Positions 8,897-17,172 of a stretch of 37,811 nucleotides of DNA are shown here, in pieces. Every line of letters begins with the position of its first letter. Positions within the stretch are counted from its first letter, which is position 1. Made by a program: the position numbers and the translations under genes. This DNA is from Chloroflexota bacterium (GTDB taxonomy: Bacteria > Chloroflexota > Anaerolineae > B4-G1): the NCBI GenBank assembly GCA_012514315.1, contig JAAZAN010000212.1:1-37811 (forward strand), given 5' to 3'. The notes under the pieces were generated by a model that made no database searches, was not told the DNA's origin, and saw only the letters and a list, made by a program, of their open reading frames with translations.

Positions 8897-9754
8897 TCAG
8901 GCCCAGAGTGGTTCCATCGCCTGCTCTCTGACGAGTTGCTCCATCTGCGCCTCCGACGGCGCCGCCTCAAAACGGTTGGCTGCATCGAGTATCTTCGGGA
9001 GGACATCGATGTCTCCCGCCGTGTTCAGAAAGACGTTTGGCTGACTGAGAATCCAGTGGACAGCACGGTCCAGCGCGGCCTGGTCTTCCAGCGGTTCGTA
9101 CCATGTGGCTCGCGTTCGGTCACGGTCGCCCCACGGTCTGCGGCAGATGCCCTTGATGGTCTGGATTGCCACACCACGCTCACGACACAACGCGATCAGT
9201 GCCTGGGCGTCAGCGGCATACGGTGGATTCTGCATCAGTGGGTAATTGAGCGGGAACAGCACCGAGTCGAACTCGAAGCGCTCGAGACTGCGTATATGCA
9301 TTCGGGGGACAGTCAGACTGTGGCCTGTCACACCGATGAAGCGCACGAGCCCTCTGTCACGCGCCTCGATAGCTGCCTCTAGCGCCCCGCCGGGTCCCAT
9401 CGCCACGTCCCATTCATCCTGCTCAAACAGCGCGTGGAGCTGCCAAAGGTCTACCTGGGCAACCTGCAGCCGCTCGAGCGACCGATGCAGCTCGTCCCAC
9501 GCACCCTGATAGGTGCGCTCACCTGTCTTGGTGGCCAGGAAGAAGTCCGGTCGATGCGACGCCATCCAGGGACCGATGCGCAGTTCCGCGTCCCCATAGC
9601 TTGCGGCTGTGTCGATGTGATTGATGCCATACTGGAGCAGAACGTCCAGTGTGCGATCGGCGTCCGCCTGGCTTACCCGACCCAGGGCAGCGGCCCCAAA
9701 GATCGTGCGGGTACTGGCGTGGCCCGTACTTCCGAACTCCGCTGTCTCAATCAT
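8897..9754 (-). CDS. Aldo/keto reductase
   Basis: NAD(P)H-dependent oxidoreductase with a TIM-barrel fold, 285 residues. The catalytic tetrad is visible as Asp48 and Tyr53 (in DTAASYGD), Lys76 (in ATKTGE) and His107 (in WQLHAL). An open frame runs further upstream, but the ATG at 9754 is preceded by GGAGGAAG and starts the recognisable domain. The gene follows the TIM-barrel isomerase gene by 79 bases on the same strand and is divergent from the DeoR-led sugar operon. It probably reduces or oxidises a sugar or sugar-derived aldehyde. The exact substrate is unknown. Confidence 0.9.
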   Translation of the reverse strand: MIETAEFGSTGHASTRTIFGAAALGRVSQADADRTLDVLLQYGINHIDTAASYGDAELRIGPWMASHRPDFFLATKTGERTYQGAWDELHRSLERLQVAQVDLWQLHALFEQDEWDVAMGPGGALEAAIEARDRGLVRFIGVTGHSLTVPRMHIRSLERFEFDSVLFPLNYPLMQNPPYAADAQALIALCRERGVAIQTIKGICRRPWGDRDRTRATWYEPLEDQAALDRAVHWILSQPNVFLNTAGDIDVLPKILDAANRFEAAPSEAQMEQLVREQAMEPLWA

Positions 9755-9833
9755 CGTTACTTCCTCCTTCGTCAAATGCTCAGCCGCGTCGAGGCGCCAG
9801 GGATGTGGCGCGCGAACCGTTCCAGGGCAGTTC

Positions 9834-10670
9834 TCAGTCGGCACCCAGCGAGGCGATGATCTCTTCCAGGAACTGCTTGCCTGCCCGAATATCGGCGATC
9901 TGCTGCGGACCGGAGATCTCGCGTTCAATGGTCAGTGCACCGTTGTATCCAAGAGAACGCAGTCCCCTCAGAAGCGCTGGGAAGTTGACACGGCCCTCAC
10001 CCAGCGGCTTCTCGATGCCCAGATCGCGCCCATTTGAGGGATACTCCCCGTCTTTGGCGTGTACGCCACGCACATACTTCCCGAATACATCCAGCGCGTC
10101 CACCGGGTTCGCCTTGCCGTACATCAAGAGGTTGGCCGGATCTAGATTGATTCCCAGGTTGTCCGTGCCAATATCGTCGATTGTCCGGAGCAGCGTGACC
10201 GGCGTCTCCTGGCCCGTCTCAAACCAGAACGACTGATTGTTGTCGGCGCAGTGGCGCGCGATCTCGGTGAGGGCCTGGACCACCCCGGCGTAGAGTGGGT
10301 CGGAGGGATTCTCGGGGATGAAGCCCACGTGCGTCGTGATGCTGTCGATCCCGGCCGCGCGAGCGAAGTCGGAACCCTTCTTCAGTACATCCAGTCGCTT
10401 GGAGCGCTGCCATTCGGGAACCAGACCAATCGTGATCGGACCCTCCAAGAAGTTCCATACCGTGCGACCTGGGAGCCCGACCCACAGGGTGGTTATCTCA
10501 ATCCCAGTCTCTGCCGCCGCGTTTGTCAATCGGTCGATCATCTCGTCGGTGAACAGGGCTTCATGCCAGTTGACAACCTGGCACGTGGAAAACCCGAGAT
10601 CGCGCACATTGGCCAGTGCGTCTTCGGGTCCGTCCGGCAAGGGGGCCATCACGCCCAACTTCATCGTCAT
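9834..10670 (-). CDS. Sugar phosphate isomerase/epimerase-like TIM-barrel protein
   Basis: A 278-residue AP endonuclease 2/xylose isomerase-like barrel. Likely metal-binding acids and histidine lie in [21 protein letters not shown] and TIERE, in the usual order for this superfamily. Members interconvert ketoses and aldoses, epimerise sugars or process inositol derivatives; nothing here fixes the substrate. The ATG at 10670 has GGGAGG seven bases upstream; a second ATG at 10664 is close. It is the first gene of a minus-strand pair with the aldo/keto reductase, divergent from the DeoR regulator. It is therefore a plausible member of the same regulon. Confidence 0.88.
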   Translation of the reverse strand: MTMKLGVMAPLPDGPEDALANVRDLGFSTCQVVNWHEALFTDEMIDRLTNAAAETGIEITTLWVGLPGRTVWNFLEGPITIGLVPEWQRSKRLDVLKKGSDFARAAGIDSITTHVGFIPENPSDPLYAGVVQALTEIARHCADNNQSFWFETGQETPVTLLRTIDDIGTDNLGINLDPANLLMYGKANPVDALDVFGKYVRGVHAKDGEYPSNGRDLGIEKPLGEGRVNFPALLRGLRSLGYNGALTIEREISGPQQIADIRAGKQFLEEIIASLGAD

Positions 10671-10718
10671 ATCATCGCCTCCCATTCTACTGCGGATATG
10701 ATTCTGCACTACGCCTGT

Positions 10719-10746
10719 AGAATACTCGAAATTTCCATGGGCGCAA
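10719..10746 (-). promoter_or_regulatory. Possible promoter of the isomerase-AKR pair
   Basis: Minus strand: TTGCGC (10746-10741), a 16-base spacer and TATTCT (10724-10719), about 50 bases before the isomerase start. The -35 is weak. The spacer holds AAATTTCGAG, in keeping with the TTTCG-type elements many DeoR-family proteins bind. Tentative. Confidence 0.35.
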
Positions 10747-10824
10747 CTGCGAGTTGGTGTAACCTGAGGGCCGATGGGCGATCGGGCGGTCCATCGCGAC
10801 AGCATTCGGTGTCGGGCCAGTGAG

Positions 10825-10870
10825 TGAATGCGTATGAACGTGAGTGTGAACGAATGAAATTGACTGAACG
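10825..10870 (+). repeat. TGAACG repeats, candidate DeoR operator
   Basis: Three copies of TGAACG (10835-10840, 10847-10852, 10865-10870) and a TGAATG (10825-10830) are packed immediately upstream of the deoR-like promoter. The middle copy extends to AACGAA, which is matched in inverted orientation by TTCGTT (10885-10890) inside the promoter spacer. This arrangement is what one would expect of autoregulatory binding sites, but binding is inferred only. Confidence 0.45.
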
Positions 10871-10872
10871 GG

Positions 10873-10901
10873 TTGACAGGCCCTTTCGTTAATGATAGAA
10901 T
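10873..10901 (+). promoter_or_regulatory. Promoter of the DeoR-led sugar operon
   Basis: TTGACA (10873-10878), a 17-base spacer and TAGAAT (10896-10901) form a near-consensus promoter. Transcription would begin near 10908, leaving a leader of about 34 bases. The spacer contains TTTCGTT, which pairs as an inverted repeat with upstream AACGAA, so a repressor could bind across the promoter. Confidence 0.8.
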
Positions 10902-10941
10902 AGAATCGCAGCGTGAGTCTTTGGAGTGATGGGGACGAACT

Positions 10942-11715
10942 ATGGATCTTCTGAAAGCCGAACGTCAACAGCGTGTTCTTGATGCCATCCGAACGGCTGG
11001 CAGGGCAACGGTTGCTGAGCTGAGCGAACGATTCGCTGTCAGCGAAGTAACCGTCCGCAGGGACCTGGCGGAGCTGGCTGAGCACGGAGCGATCCAGCGC
11101 GCGCACGGTGGTGCAATTGCCCGATCCTCATCGGCGCCCCAGCCGCCTGTGGTGCAGCGTATGGCGGATCTGCAGGGATGCAAAGTACGGATTGCCCAGG
11201 CGGCGGCGCGCCTAGTAGACGACGGCGATTCGGTGTTCATCGGGTCGGGTACAACAACAGCACACGTCGCACGTGAGCTGGCCGGCCGCCGGAAGCTGAC
11301 AGTGGTGACGAACGCGCTGAACGTCGCGATGGAATTCGCTGTATCGGCTGGTGTGACGGTTGTAGTCACCGGAGGGATGATGCGGGAATCTGAGCTGTCT
11401 CTGATTGGGCACATCACCGAGCAGTCCCTGCGTGAGGTGCGCGTTGACAAGGTCATCATCGGGATGCGTGCGATCAGCCTGGAGCGAGGCATGACGAACG
11501 ATTACCTTCCGGAGGTGATGACAGATCGAGCGATCATTGAGATGGCGGAGACGCTGATCGTCGTCGCCGACCACAGTAAGTTCGGGCAGACGTCATCGGC
11601 ATACGTAGCCCCTGTGGAGCGTATCAGCACACTGGTCACAGACGAACAGATTGATCCTGAGCTGGTGAACCAGCTGGTGCACCTGGGTATCGCGGTTATC
11701 GTCGCTGAAGCCTGA
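10942..11715 (+). CDS. DeoR/GlpR-family transcriptional repressor
   Basis: A 257-residue regulator. An N-terminal winged helix-turn-helix (about residues 5-57) shows TVAELSERFAVSEVTVRRDL, the family's DNA-recognition region. A DeoR C-terminal sensor domain follows (about 75-235), which in this family binds a sugar phosphate. GGGGA precedes the ATG. It is the first gene of the plus-strand sugar operon and divergent from the isomerase/AKR pair. It most likely represses both from the repeat-rich intergenic region until a phosphorylated pathway intermediate appears. Homologues such as AgaR, GlpR and YihW regulate neighbouring catabolic genes. Confidence 0.93.
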   Translation: MDLLKAERQQRVLDAIRTAGRATVAELSERFAVSEVTVRRDLAELAEHGAIQRAHGGAIARSSSAPQPPVVQRMADLQGCKVRIAQAAARLVDDGDSVFIGSGTTTAHVARELAGRRKLTVVTNALNVAMEFAVSAGVTVVVTGGMMRESELSLIGHITEQSLREVRVDKVIIGMRAISLERGMTNDYLPEVMTDRAIIEMAETLIVVADHSKFGQTSSAYVAPVERISTLVTDEQIDPELVNQLVHLGIAVIVAEA

Positions 11716-11754
11716 ACATCAGGTCCGATTTCATGTGAGCTGAGGGGAGGAAAT

Positions 11755-12813
11755 ATGTCAAGAGGACAACATACGTGGGAAGAGATCATGAGTCAGCCTG
11801 ATGTCTGGCAGACCACGCTGACGCAATTGGGAGAGCAGCGCGAGTCCCTGTCCGGATTCCTGACTCGCGCCGACGTTGAGCAGGTCGTGGCGATCGGGTG
11901 TGGATCGACGCACTATCTGTCCAAGGTAGCCGCCTCGGTTGTTGCGCGCTGCACTGGACTGCCAGCGTTTGGTCTGCCTTCCTCGGAGCTGCTTCTGTTC
12001 GGCGAGACGGTACCGTCAAAGCGAACCCTGCTGTTGCCGATCTCGCGGTCGGGCACAACGACCGAGACGCTGTGGGCGTTGCGTGCGTTCCGGGAGTCAG
12101 CGCGAGGTCCTGTTCTGACGATCACCTGTTACCCGGACAGTCCACTGGCGCAACAGTCCGATTTCGTCCTGGGTGCGCCCGCTGCGCAAGAGAAGAGCGT
12201 CGCTCAGACTCGGTCTTTCGCCAGTATGCTGCTGATGGCCGAGGTCCTGGCAGGGGTGATGGGGCAGGACGATGCGTTGCTCGGAGAGATTCGCCGGCTT
12301 CCCGGTGTGCTGGATGAACTCTTGCAGCGTGAGAGCACACGCAGTGAGCGGGTGGGCAGTGATCTCAATATCGAGCGAGTGTTCATCTTGGGTGATGGAC
12401 CATTGTACGGACTGGCGTGCGAGGCGATGCTCAAGATGAAAGAGATGTCGTTGACCTACGTCGAGGCGTTCCATTTCCTTGAGTTTCGTCACGGTCCCAT
12501 GTCAATGGTCAACGAGCGCACCCTGGTCGTTGGGTTTGTGTCAGATACTGCGCAGTCGCACGAGGCGCGTGTCCTGGAGGATATGTCCGGATTGGGTGCT
12601 CGTGTGATGGCGTTTGTGGAAGACGCTGGCATCTTCCAGGAGTGGCGACCAGACGATGTCGTCGAGCTGCGCAGTGAAGTCGGCGAATGGGCGCGTGTGC
12701 CGCTGTATCTCCCATTGATGCAGCTGGTTGCATTCCATCGCTCGATGGCCAAGGGGCTGGACCCCGATGCTCCACACAATCTGAGCGCCGTTATTGAGCT
12801 GGACGCACCCTAG
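11755..12813 (+). CDS. Tandem SIS-domain sugar isomerase/deaminase
   Basis: A 352-residue protein equivalent to the isomerase half of GlmS, or to AgaS/FrlB, without a glutaminase domain. It has two SIS folds. The first carries AIGCGSTHYLS and SRSGTTTET, the phosphate-binding Ser/Thr loop. The second carries MKEMSLTYVEAF and EFRHGPMS, as in GlmS. The C-terminal NLS tail also resembles GlmS-type proteins. Such enzymes deaminate or deglycate amino-sugar or fructosamine 6-phosphates to ketose or aldose phosphates. GGGGAGGAAAT precedes the ATG. Its place after DeoR and before aldolase and kinase genes suggests an early catabolic step. Substrate unknown. Confidence 0.88.
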   Translation: MSRGQHTWEEIMSQPDVWQTTLTQLGEQRESLSGFLTRADVEQVVAIGCGSTHYLSKVAASVVARCTGLPAFGLPSSELLLFGETVPSKRTLLLPISRSGTTTETLWALRAFRESARGPVLTITCYPDSPLAQQSDFVLGAPAAQEKSVAQTRSFASMLLMAEVLAGVMGQDDALLGEIRRLPGVLDELLQRESTRSERVGSDLNIERVFILGDGPLYGLACEAMLKMKEMSLTYVEAFHFLEFRHGPMSMVNERTLVVGFVSDTAQSHEARVLEDMSGLGARVMAFVEDAGIFQEWRPDDVVELRSEVGEWARVPLYLPLMQLVAFHRSMAKGLDPDAPHNLSAVIELDAP

Positions 12814-12847
12814 CCTGTGGCAGGGTTACCGTTGATCAAAGGAGCCG

Positions 12848-14101
12848 ATGACCGATATGGAGACATACCTGCGCGAAATTGCGGCCACTCGATCGGAGCG
12901 AATGCGTTGGTGGCACGAAGCCCGGTTCGGCATGTTTGTACACTGGGGGCTCTACTCGCAGTTAGGGCGTCACGAGTGGGTGATGAACCGCGAGCGCATT
13001 CCCGTGGCCGAGTATGAGAAGCTGGCGGACACCTGGCAGCCTGGAGAGCGTCCCGCTCGTGAATGGGCGCGGTTGGCGCGACAGGCTGGTATGAAGTACA
13101 TGGTGATGACGACAAAGCATCACGAGGGGTTCTGTCTTTGGGATACAGACCAGACGGAGTACAACTCCGTCAAACGCGGACCGAGGCGCGACCTCGTGCG
13201 GGAGTACGTCGAGGCATGTCGCGAGTTCGGCCTCAAGATTGGCTTCTACTACTCTCTAATGGATTGGCATCATCCCGACGGCGCTAGGTGTGCGCGGGAT
13301 GGTGCGGCCAGGCGGCGCTTTCTGGATTTCACTCAGGGGTGTGTTCGCGAACTCTGCACCAACTACGGGAAGATCGACATCATGTGGTACGATGTCTCCT
13401 GGCCGCTGGAGTCGCCGGAGCGGTGGGAAACGGTCGCCATGAACCGGATGGTGCGCGAGCTGCAACCGCATATCATCATCAACGATCGCGCCCAGTTGCC
13501 TGAGGATTTCGGAACCCCTGAGGAGCAGGTCAGGGCTGCGGAAGCTGGTCGCTCATGGGAAGCGTGTATGACGTTCAATGGTTCGTGGGGCTATATGCCC
13601 ATATCTCCGGACTGGCGCTCTGTGCGCGAGGTCGTCGACATGCTGTGCACTGCGACAGCCGGTGGAGGCAACTTGCTCCTAAATATCGGCCCGAGGCCAG
13701 ATGGATCCGTACCCGAGCAAGCCGTCGAACGCCTGGGCGCGGTTGGGGCATGGATCTCGTCCAACGGTGATGCGATCTACGGGCACGTTGATCGAACGGA
13801 CGGTCGGATGGAGTGGATGCCAACGGGGCGGTGGACCCTCAGAGACAAAACCGCCTACTTCTGGTGCAACCGTTGGCCCGGTGAGGAGCTGACTCTTGGC
13901 GGGCTTCGATCCAGGGTTGCGCGCGCCTCGTTGCTGACGACCGGAGCCCCGGTGGCCTTTCAGCAGACTGAGGATCAACTCGTTCTAGGTGGGCTGCCTG
14001 TAGCGAACCCGGATGGCATCGCAGGCGTGACAGTCATCAAGCTCGAGTGCGAAACGCCGCCCACACAGATGCTCGGCGCCGGGTGTGTCGTGCTGGACTG
14101 A
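12848..14101 (+). CDS. GH29 alpha-L-fucosidase-like glycoside hydrolase
   Basis: A 417-residue retaining glycosidase of family GH29. The N-terminus has the typical W..ARFGMFVHWGLYS block, then TTKHHEGFCLWDT, and the expected nucleophile Asp182 in IMWYDVSW. There is no signal peptide, so it probably acts in the cytoplasm on imported fucosylated oligosaccharides or glycosides. The C-terminal region after about residue 320 would be a small beta-sandwich. AAAGGAG lies four bases before the ATG. GH29 also includes members with activity on other 6-deoxy or galacto-configured substrates, so fucose itself is not assured. Confidence 0.9.
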   Translation: MTDMETYLREIAATRSERMRWWHEARFGMFVHWGLYSQLGRHEWVMNRERIPVAEYEKLADTWQPGERPAREWARLARQAGMKYMVMTTKHHEGFCLWDTDQTEYNSVKRGPRRDLVREYVEACREFGLKIGFYYSLMDWHHPDGARCARDGAARRRFLDFTQGCVRELCTNYGKIDIMWYDVSWPLESPERWETVAMNRMVRELQPHIIINDRAQLPEDFGTPEEQVRAAEAGRSWEACMTFNGSWGYMPISPDWRSVREVVDMLCTATAGGGNLLLNIGPRPDGSVPEQAVERLGAVGAWISSNGDAIYGHVDRTDGRMEWMPTGRWTLRDKTAYFWCNRWPGEELTLGGLRSRVARASLLTTGAPVAFQQTEDQLVLGGLPVANPDGIAGVTVIKLECETPPTQMLGAGCVVLD

Positions 14102-14139
14102 GCAATGGGGATTGGGGCACGCAGGGAAGGAGGTTCCAT

Positions 14140-15159
14140 GTGGATCTGACAGGTAGCTGTCCGGCCATTGATGCGCACGTTCACTTCCATCCGGATGTGA
14201 GTGAGCTCGTAGCTCGAGTGATGGATGAGAACAACCTGGAGGGTGTCGTGAACTTGGGAGCCCTCGAGCGACTTGGCATTCCGTTCGCCGAGGGTTTGAG
14301 GACGATGCGGGCGGCTCTCGGCGAGCGCGTTGTGGTGTTCGCTACGCCCGATTTCTCCGATGTGGCGCCGGGTTTTGGACAGCGCATGGCCGACGATCTC
14401 GATCGAAAGGTTGGGCAGGGGGCAGGCGGGTTGAAGATCTTCAAGGAGCTCGGACTTCGCTACAGTGATGCGGAGGGACGTCTGATCGCGATAGACGACC
14501 CGCGCCTCGATCCGTTGTGGGCGAAGGCCGGTCTGCTGGGCATCCCTGTGCTGATCCACACCGCGGACCCGGTGGCGTTCTTCCAGCCACTGACGCCCGA
14601 CAATGAGCGTTGGGATGAGTTGTACCTGCATCCTGACTGGCACTTCGGACGCCCAGAGTTTCCAGGACATGATTCGCTGCTGGATCAACGGAATCGTGTC
14701 ATTGAGGCACATCCCGAGGTCATGTTCATCGGCGCACATCTGGGCAACTATCCGGAGAACCTGGGTTATGTCGATCAGTGTCTGGGGCGCTATCCCAACT
14801 TCTATGTTGACCTGTCAGCTCGGATTGGAGAGATCGGGCGGCACCCCGTGGCGGAGACCAGGGCCTTCTTCCTGAAGCACCAGGACCGCATCCTGTTCGG
14901 CACCGACTGGGTACTTGGTTGGGGTAACTTCGTGCCGGGAGATGACGCGTTCGTGGATGGGCTTCCTGCCTTCCGCACTCGGTACGCCGCGTATCGGCGC
15001 TTCTTGGAGACTGATGAACGGCAGATTGAACACCCGGGTTATCCCGTACAAGGTAGATGGAAGGTCGACGCGATCGGGCTAACGGACGAAGTGCTCTCGA
15101 AGATCTATCGCGGAAACGCGAGACGTCTGATTCCCACGTTGGGTCATGCAGGGGTATGA
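14140..15159 (+). CDS. Amidohydrolase-family (PF04909-like) protein
   Basis: A 339-residue metal-dependent TIM-barrel hydrolase. Metal ligands are expected at His13 and His15 (DAHVHFH), a middle histidine in IHTADP, another in FIGAHLGN, and Asp256 in LFGTDW. Relatives act as lactonases, decarboxylases or deacylases. The start is a GTG at 14140, six bases after AAGGAGG. The ATG at 14138 is a decoy in another frame that stops after three codons. Although the gene sits between a fucosidase and an aldolase, it does not look like NagA/AgaA deacetylases; sugar lactone hydrolysis is only a guess. Confidence 0.85.
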   Translation: MDLTGSCPAIDAHVHFHPDVSELVARVMDENNLEGVVNLGALERLGIPFAEGLRTMRAALGERVVVFATPDFSDVAPGFGQRMADDLDRKVGQGAGGLKIFKELGLRYSDAEGRLIAIDDPRLDPLWAKAGLLGIPVLIHTADPVAFFQPLTPDNERWDELYLHPDWHFGRPEFPGHDSLLDQRNRVIEAHPEVMFIGAHLGNYPENLGYVDQCLGRYPNFYVDLSARIGEIGRHPVAETRAFFLKHQDRILFGTDWVLGWGNFVPGDDAFVDGLPAFRTRYAAYRRFLETDERQIEHPGYPVQGRWKVDAIGLTDEVLSKIYRGNARRLIPTLGHAGV

Positions 15160-15160
15160 G

Positions 15161-16105
15161 ATGATCAGTGATCAGTGGCGAGCGGATCTGACTCCCGGAA
15201 AGTTGAGAGGTCTCCAGCAGTGCGCCACGCGCCGTGGCGTGTTCTCCATTCTGGGCATCGATCATCGCCAGAATCTGCGTCGCAGCCTGCGCCCTGAGGC
15301 GCCGGAGGAGGTTAGCGACGCGACGTTGACGGCCTTCAAGCGACAAGTCGTTGGCGCTCTGGGCGGCTTTGCGAGCGCCGTCCTGCTCGATCCCGAATAC
15401 GGAGCCGTCGAATGTATCGAGTCGGGTTCCCTTCTTGGAACAACGGGCCTCATCGTTGCGCAGGAGCGGACGGGATACTCCGGAGAGCGCACTGCTCGTG
15501 TGAGTGAGCTTCTTCCCGACTGGAGCCCGGACCAGACGCGTGGCATCGGTGCGAGCGGATGCAAGGTGCTGGTCTACTATCATCCCGGGGCGCCGACAGC
15601 GTTGGCCGCTGAGAGTCTGGTTGCCAACGTGGCCGCGGTGTGTGCTGAGGCCGACATCCCGCTCTTCTTGGAGATTCTGACCTATTCCATCGACGGCGAA
15701 CGGCGGCGGCTTGCGGGCGCTGCCCATCAGGCTGCCGTGTTGGACGCAGCCGAGCGACTGACGGCTATCGAAGGAGTCGATGTTCTGAAGGCGGAATTTC
15801 CGGTGGACATCGAGACTGAGACGGATGAGCGTGCGTGGATGGATGTGTGTGCTGAGATGACACGTGTTTCACACTTGCCGTGGGTGCTGCTGTCTGCGGG
15901 AGTCGATTTCGAAGTCTACCTACGGCAGGTCGCTGTGGCCGCTCAGGCCGGGGCGAGCGGTGTCGCGGTGGGGCGGGCTGTCTGGAGCGAGGCGGTTTCA
16001 CTCGACGCCGCTTCGCGTGAGCGGTTCTTGATGACGATAGCCGCTGAGCGAATGAGGCGGGTGACCGCTCTGTGCGAGGCGTTGGCGCATCCTTGGAGCG
16101 CGTAG
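15161..16105 (+). CDS. Class I aldolase, LacD/YihT family
   Basis: A 314-residue TIM-barrel aldolase related to tagatose-1,6-bisphosphate aldolase LacD and sulfofructose-phosphate aldolase YihT. The Schiff-base lysine is expected at Lys210 in DVLKAEFP. The C-terminal LPWVLLSAGVD and AGASGVAVGRAVW are strongly family-like. It should cleave a phosphorylated ketohexose to dihydroxyacetone phosphate plus an aldehyde. The ATG at 15161 follows GGGG by six bases and lies one base after the amidohydrolase stop. An in-frame ATG at 15146 would overlap that gene. Neighbouring PfkB kinase and GatZ-like genes fit a tagatose-like lower pathway. Confidence 0.88.
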   Translation: MISDQWRADLTPGKLRGLQQCATRRGVFSILGIDHRQNLRRSLRPEAPEEVSDATLTAFKRQVVGALGGFASAVLLDPEYGAVECIESGSLLGTTGLIVAQERTGYSGERTARVSELLPDWSPDQTRGIGASGCKVLVYYHPGAPTALAAESLVANVAAVCAEADIPLFLEILTYSIDGERRRLAGAAHQAAVLDAAERLTAIEGVDVLKAEFPVDIETETDERAWMDVCAEMTRVSHLPWVLLSAGVDFEVYLRQVAVAAQAGASGVAVGRAVWSEAVSLDAASRERFLMTIAAERMRRVTALCEALAHPWSA

Positions 16106-16110
16106 AGTGG

Positions 16111-16145
16111 GCCAGGGGCCAATCGTGCTACGTTGGGCCCCTGGC
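16111..16145 (+). other. Strong intra-operon hairpin
   Basis: GCCAGGGGCC-AA (16111-16122) pairs with TTGGGCCCCTGGC (16133-16145), with one bulged base and a 10-base loop. There is no T-run, so it is probably not a simple terminator. It sits between the aldolase and kinase genes. It could partly attenuate transcription or protect the upstream mRNA's 3' end. Confidence 0.55.
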
Positions 16146-16167
16146 GAGATGTTGAGGAGTGTAGTGT

Positions 16168-17139
16168 ATGAGAGGACCGGTCAGTGAGGCAAAGCGCGTG
16201 CTGGTGATTGGAGAGCTCAACGTTGACATGATCGTGAGCGGCTTGGCTTCTCTGCCCGTTCTGGGTCACGAAATACTGGCAGAGGACTGCGTCACGGTGC
16301 TGGGTAGCTCGTCGGCAATTTGTGCTGCCGGTATGGCCCGCCTGGGTGTGCAGGTTGGCTTTGTCGGCAAAGTTGGCGCTGACGACCGGGGCAGATTTGT
16401 ACGGGGCGCGCTGGACCGGCTGGGTGTGCGAACGCAGCATCTCATAACGGATCCTCGGCACAGCACGGGGATTACTATCTCACTCAGTCTTCCCGTAGAC
16501 CGGGCGATGGTCACCATCCTTGGCTGCATACAGGAACTCCGCGTCGAGGACGTGGATATCCGAGTCCTGGGGGAATACCGGCATCTGCACGTCGGGTCGT
16601 ACTATCTACAGCGCGGGCTGCAGAGCGGGCTGACCCAGCTCATCGATGTTGCACACGAGGCCGGTATGACGGTGTCTCTGGATACTGGGTGCGATCCGCT
16701 GGGCCGCTGGCACGATGGTCGAATCCTGGATGTCATTCGACTGGTTGACATCTTCATGCCGAACGAGATGGAGGCATGCGCCATTGCGCAAGTAGACTCG
16801 GTCGATGCGGCGCTGGATCGGCTCTCCGATCTCGGACCACTGGTCGTGGTCAAGCTGGGTGCAGAGGGCGCGATCACCCGTTGGGATGGAGACGTGTTGC
16901 ACAGTCCGGCGTTCCCTGTTGAGGTTGTCGACACAACCGGTGCTGGAGACTCGTTCGACGCGGGCTTCATCTATTCCTACGTGGTGCGGGATCTGCCGAT
17001 CTCAGCGGCGCTTCAGTATGCCAACGGGTGCGGCGCCCTGTCAACTCAAGGGTATGGCGGAACGGCAGCTCAACCTCAGCTGCGCGAACTCGAAGCATTT
17101 CTGACCGCACGTAGTGGCACCGATGCTCCGGTGGCCTAG
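16168..17139 (+). CDS. PfkB-family carbohydrate kinase
   Basis: A ribokinase-fold sugar kinase of 323 residues. N-terminal GELNVDM and GSSSAICAAGMARLG segments form the sugar-binding part. The C-terminal DTTGAGDSFDAGF provides the anion hole and the catalytic base Asp261. It uses ATP to phosphorylate a sugar or sugar phosphate, for example fructose- or tagatose-6-phosphate at position 1 to feed the adjacent LacD/YihT-type aldolase. GAGGAG precedes the ATG by eight bases. It lies downstream of a strong hairpin and just upstream of the GatZ-like gene. Confidence 0.9.
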   Translation: MRGPVSEAKRVLVIGELNVDMIVSGLASLPVLGHEILAEDCVTVLGSSSAICAAGMARLGVQVGFVGKVGADDRGRFVRGALDRLGVRTQHLITDPRHSTGITISLSLPVDRAMVTILGCIQELRVEDVDIRVLGEYRHLHVGSYYLQRGLQSGLTQLIDVAHEAGMTVSLDTGCDPLGRWHDGRILDVIRLVDIFMPNEMEACAIAQVDSVDAALDRLSDLGPLVVVKLGAEGAITRWDGDVLHSPAFPVEVVDTTGAGDSFDAGFIYSYVVRDLPISAALQYANGCGALSTQGYGGTAAQPQLRELEAFLTARSGTDAPVA

Positions 17140-17172
17140 AAGGCCAGGTCTTGCATGGTAGGGGAGGGTGGT

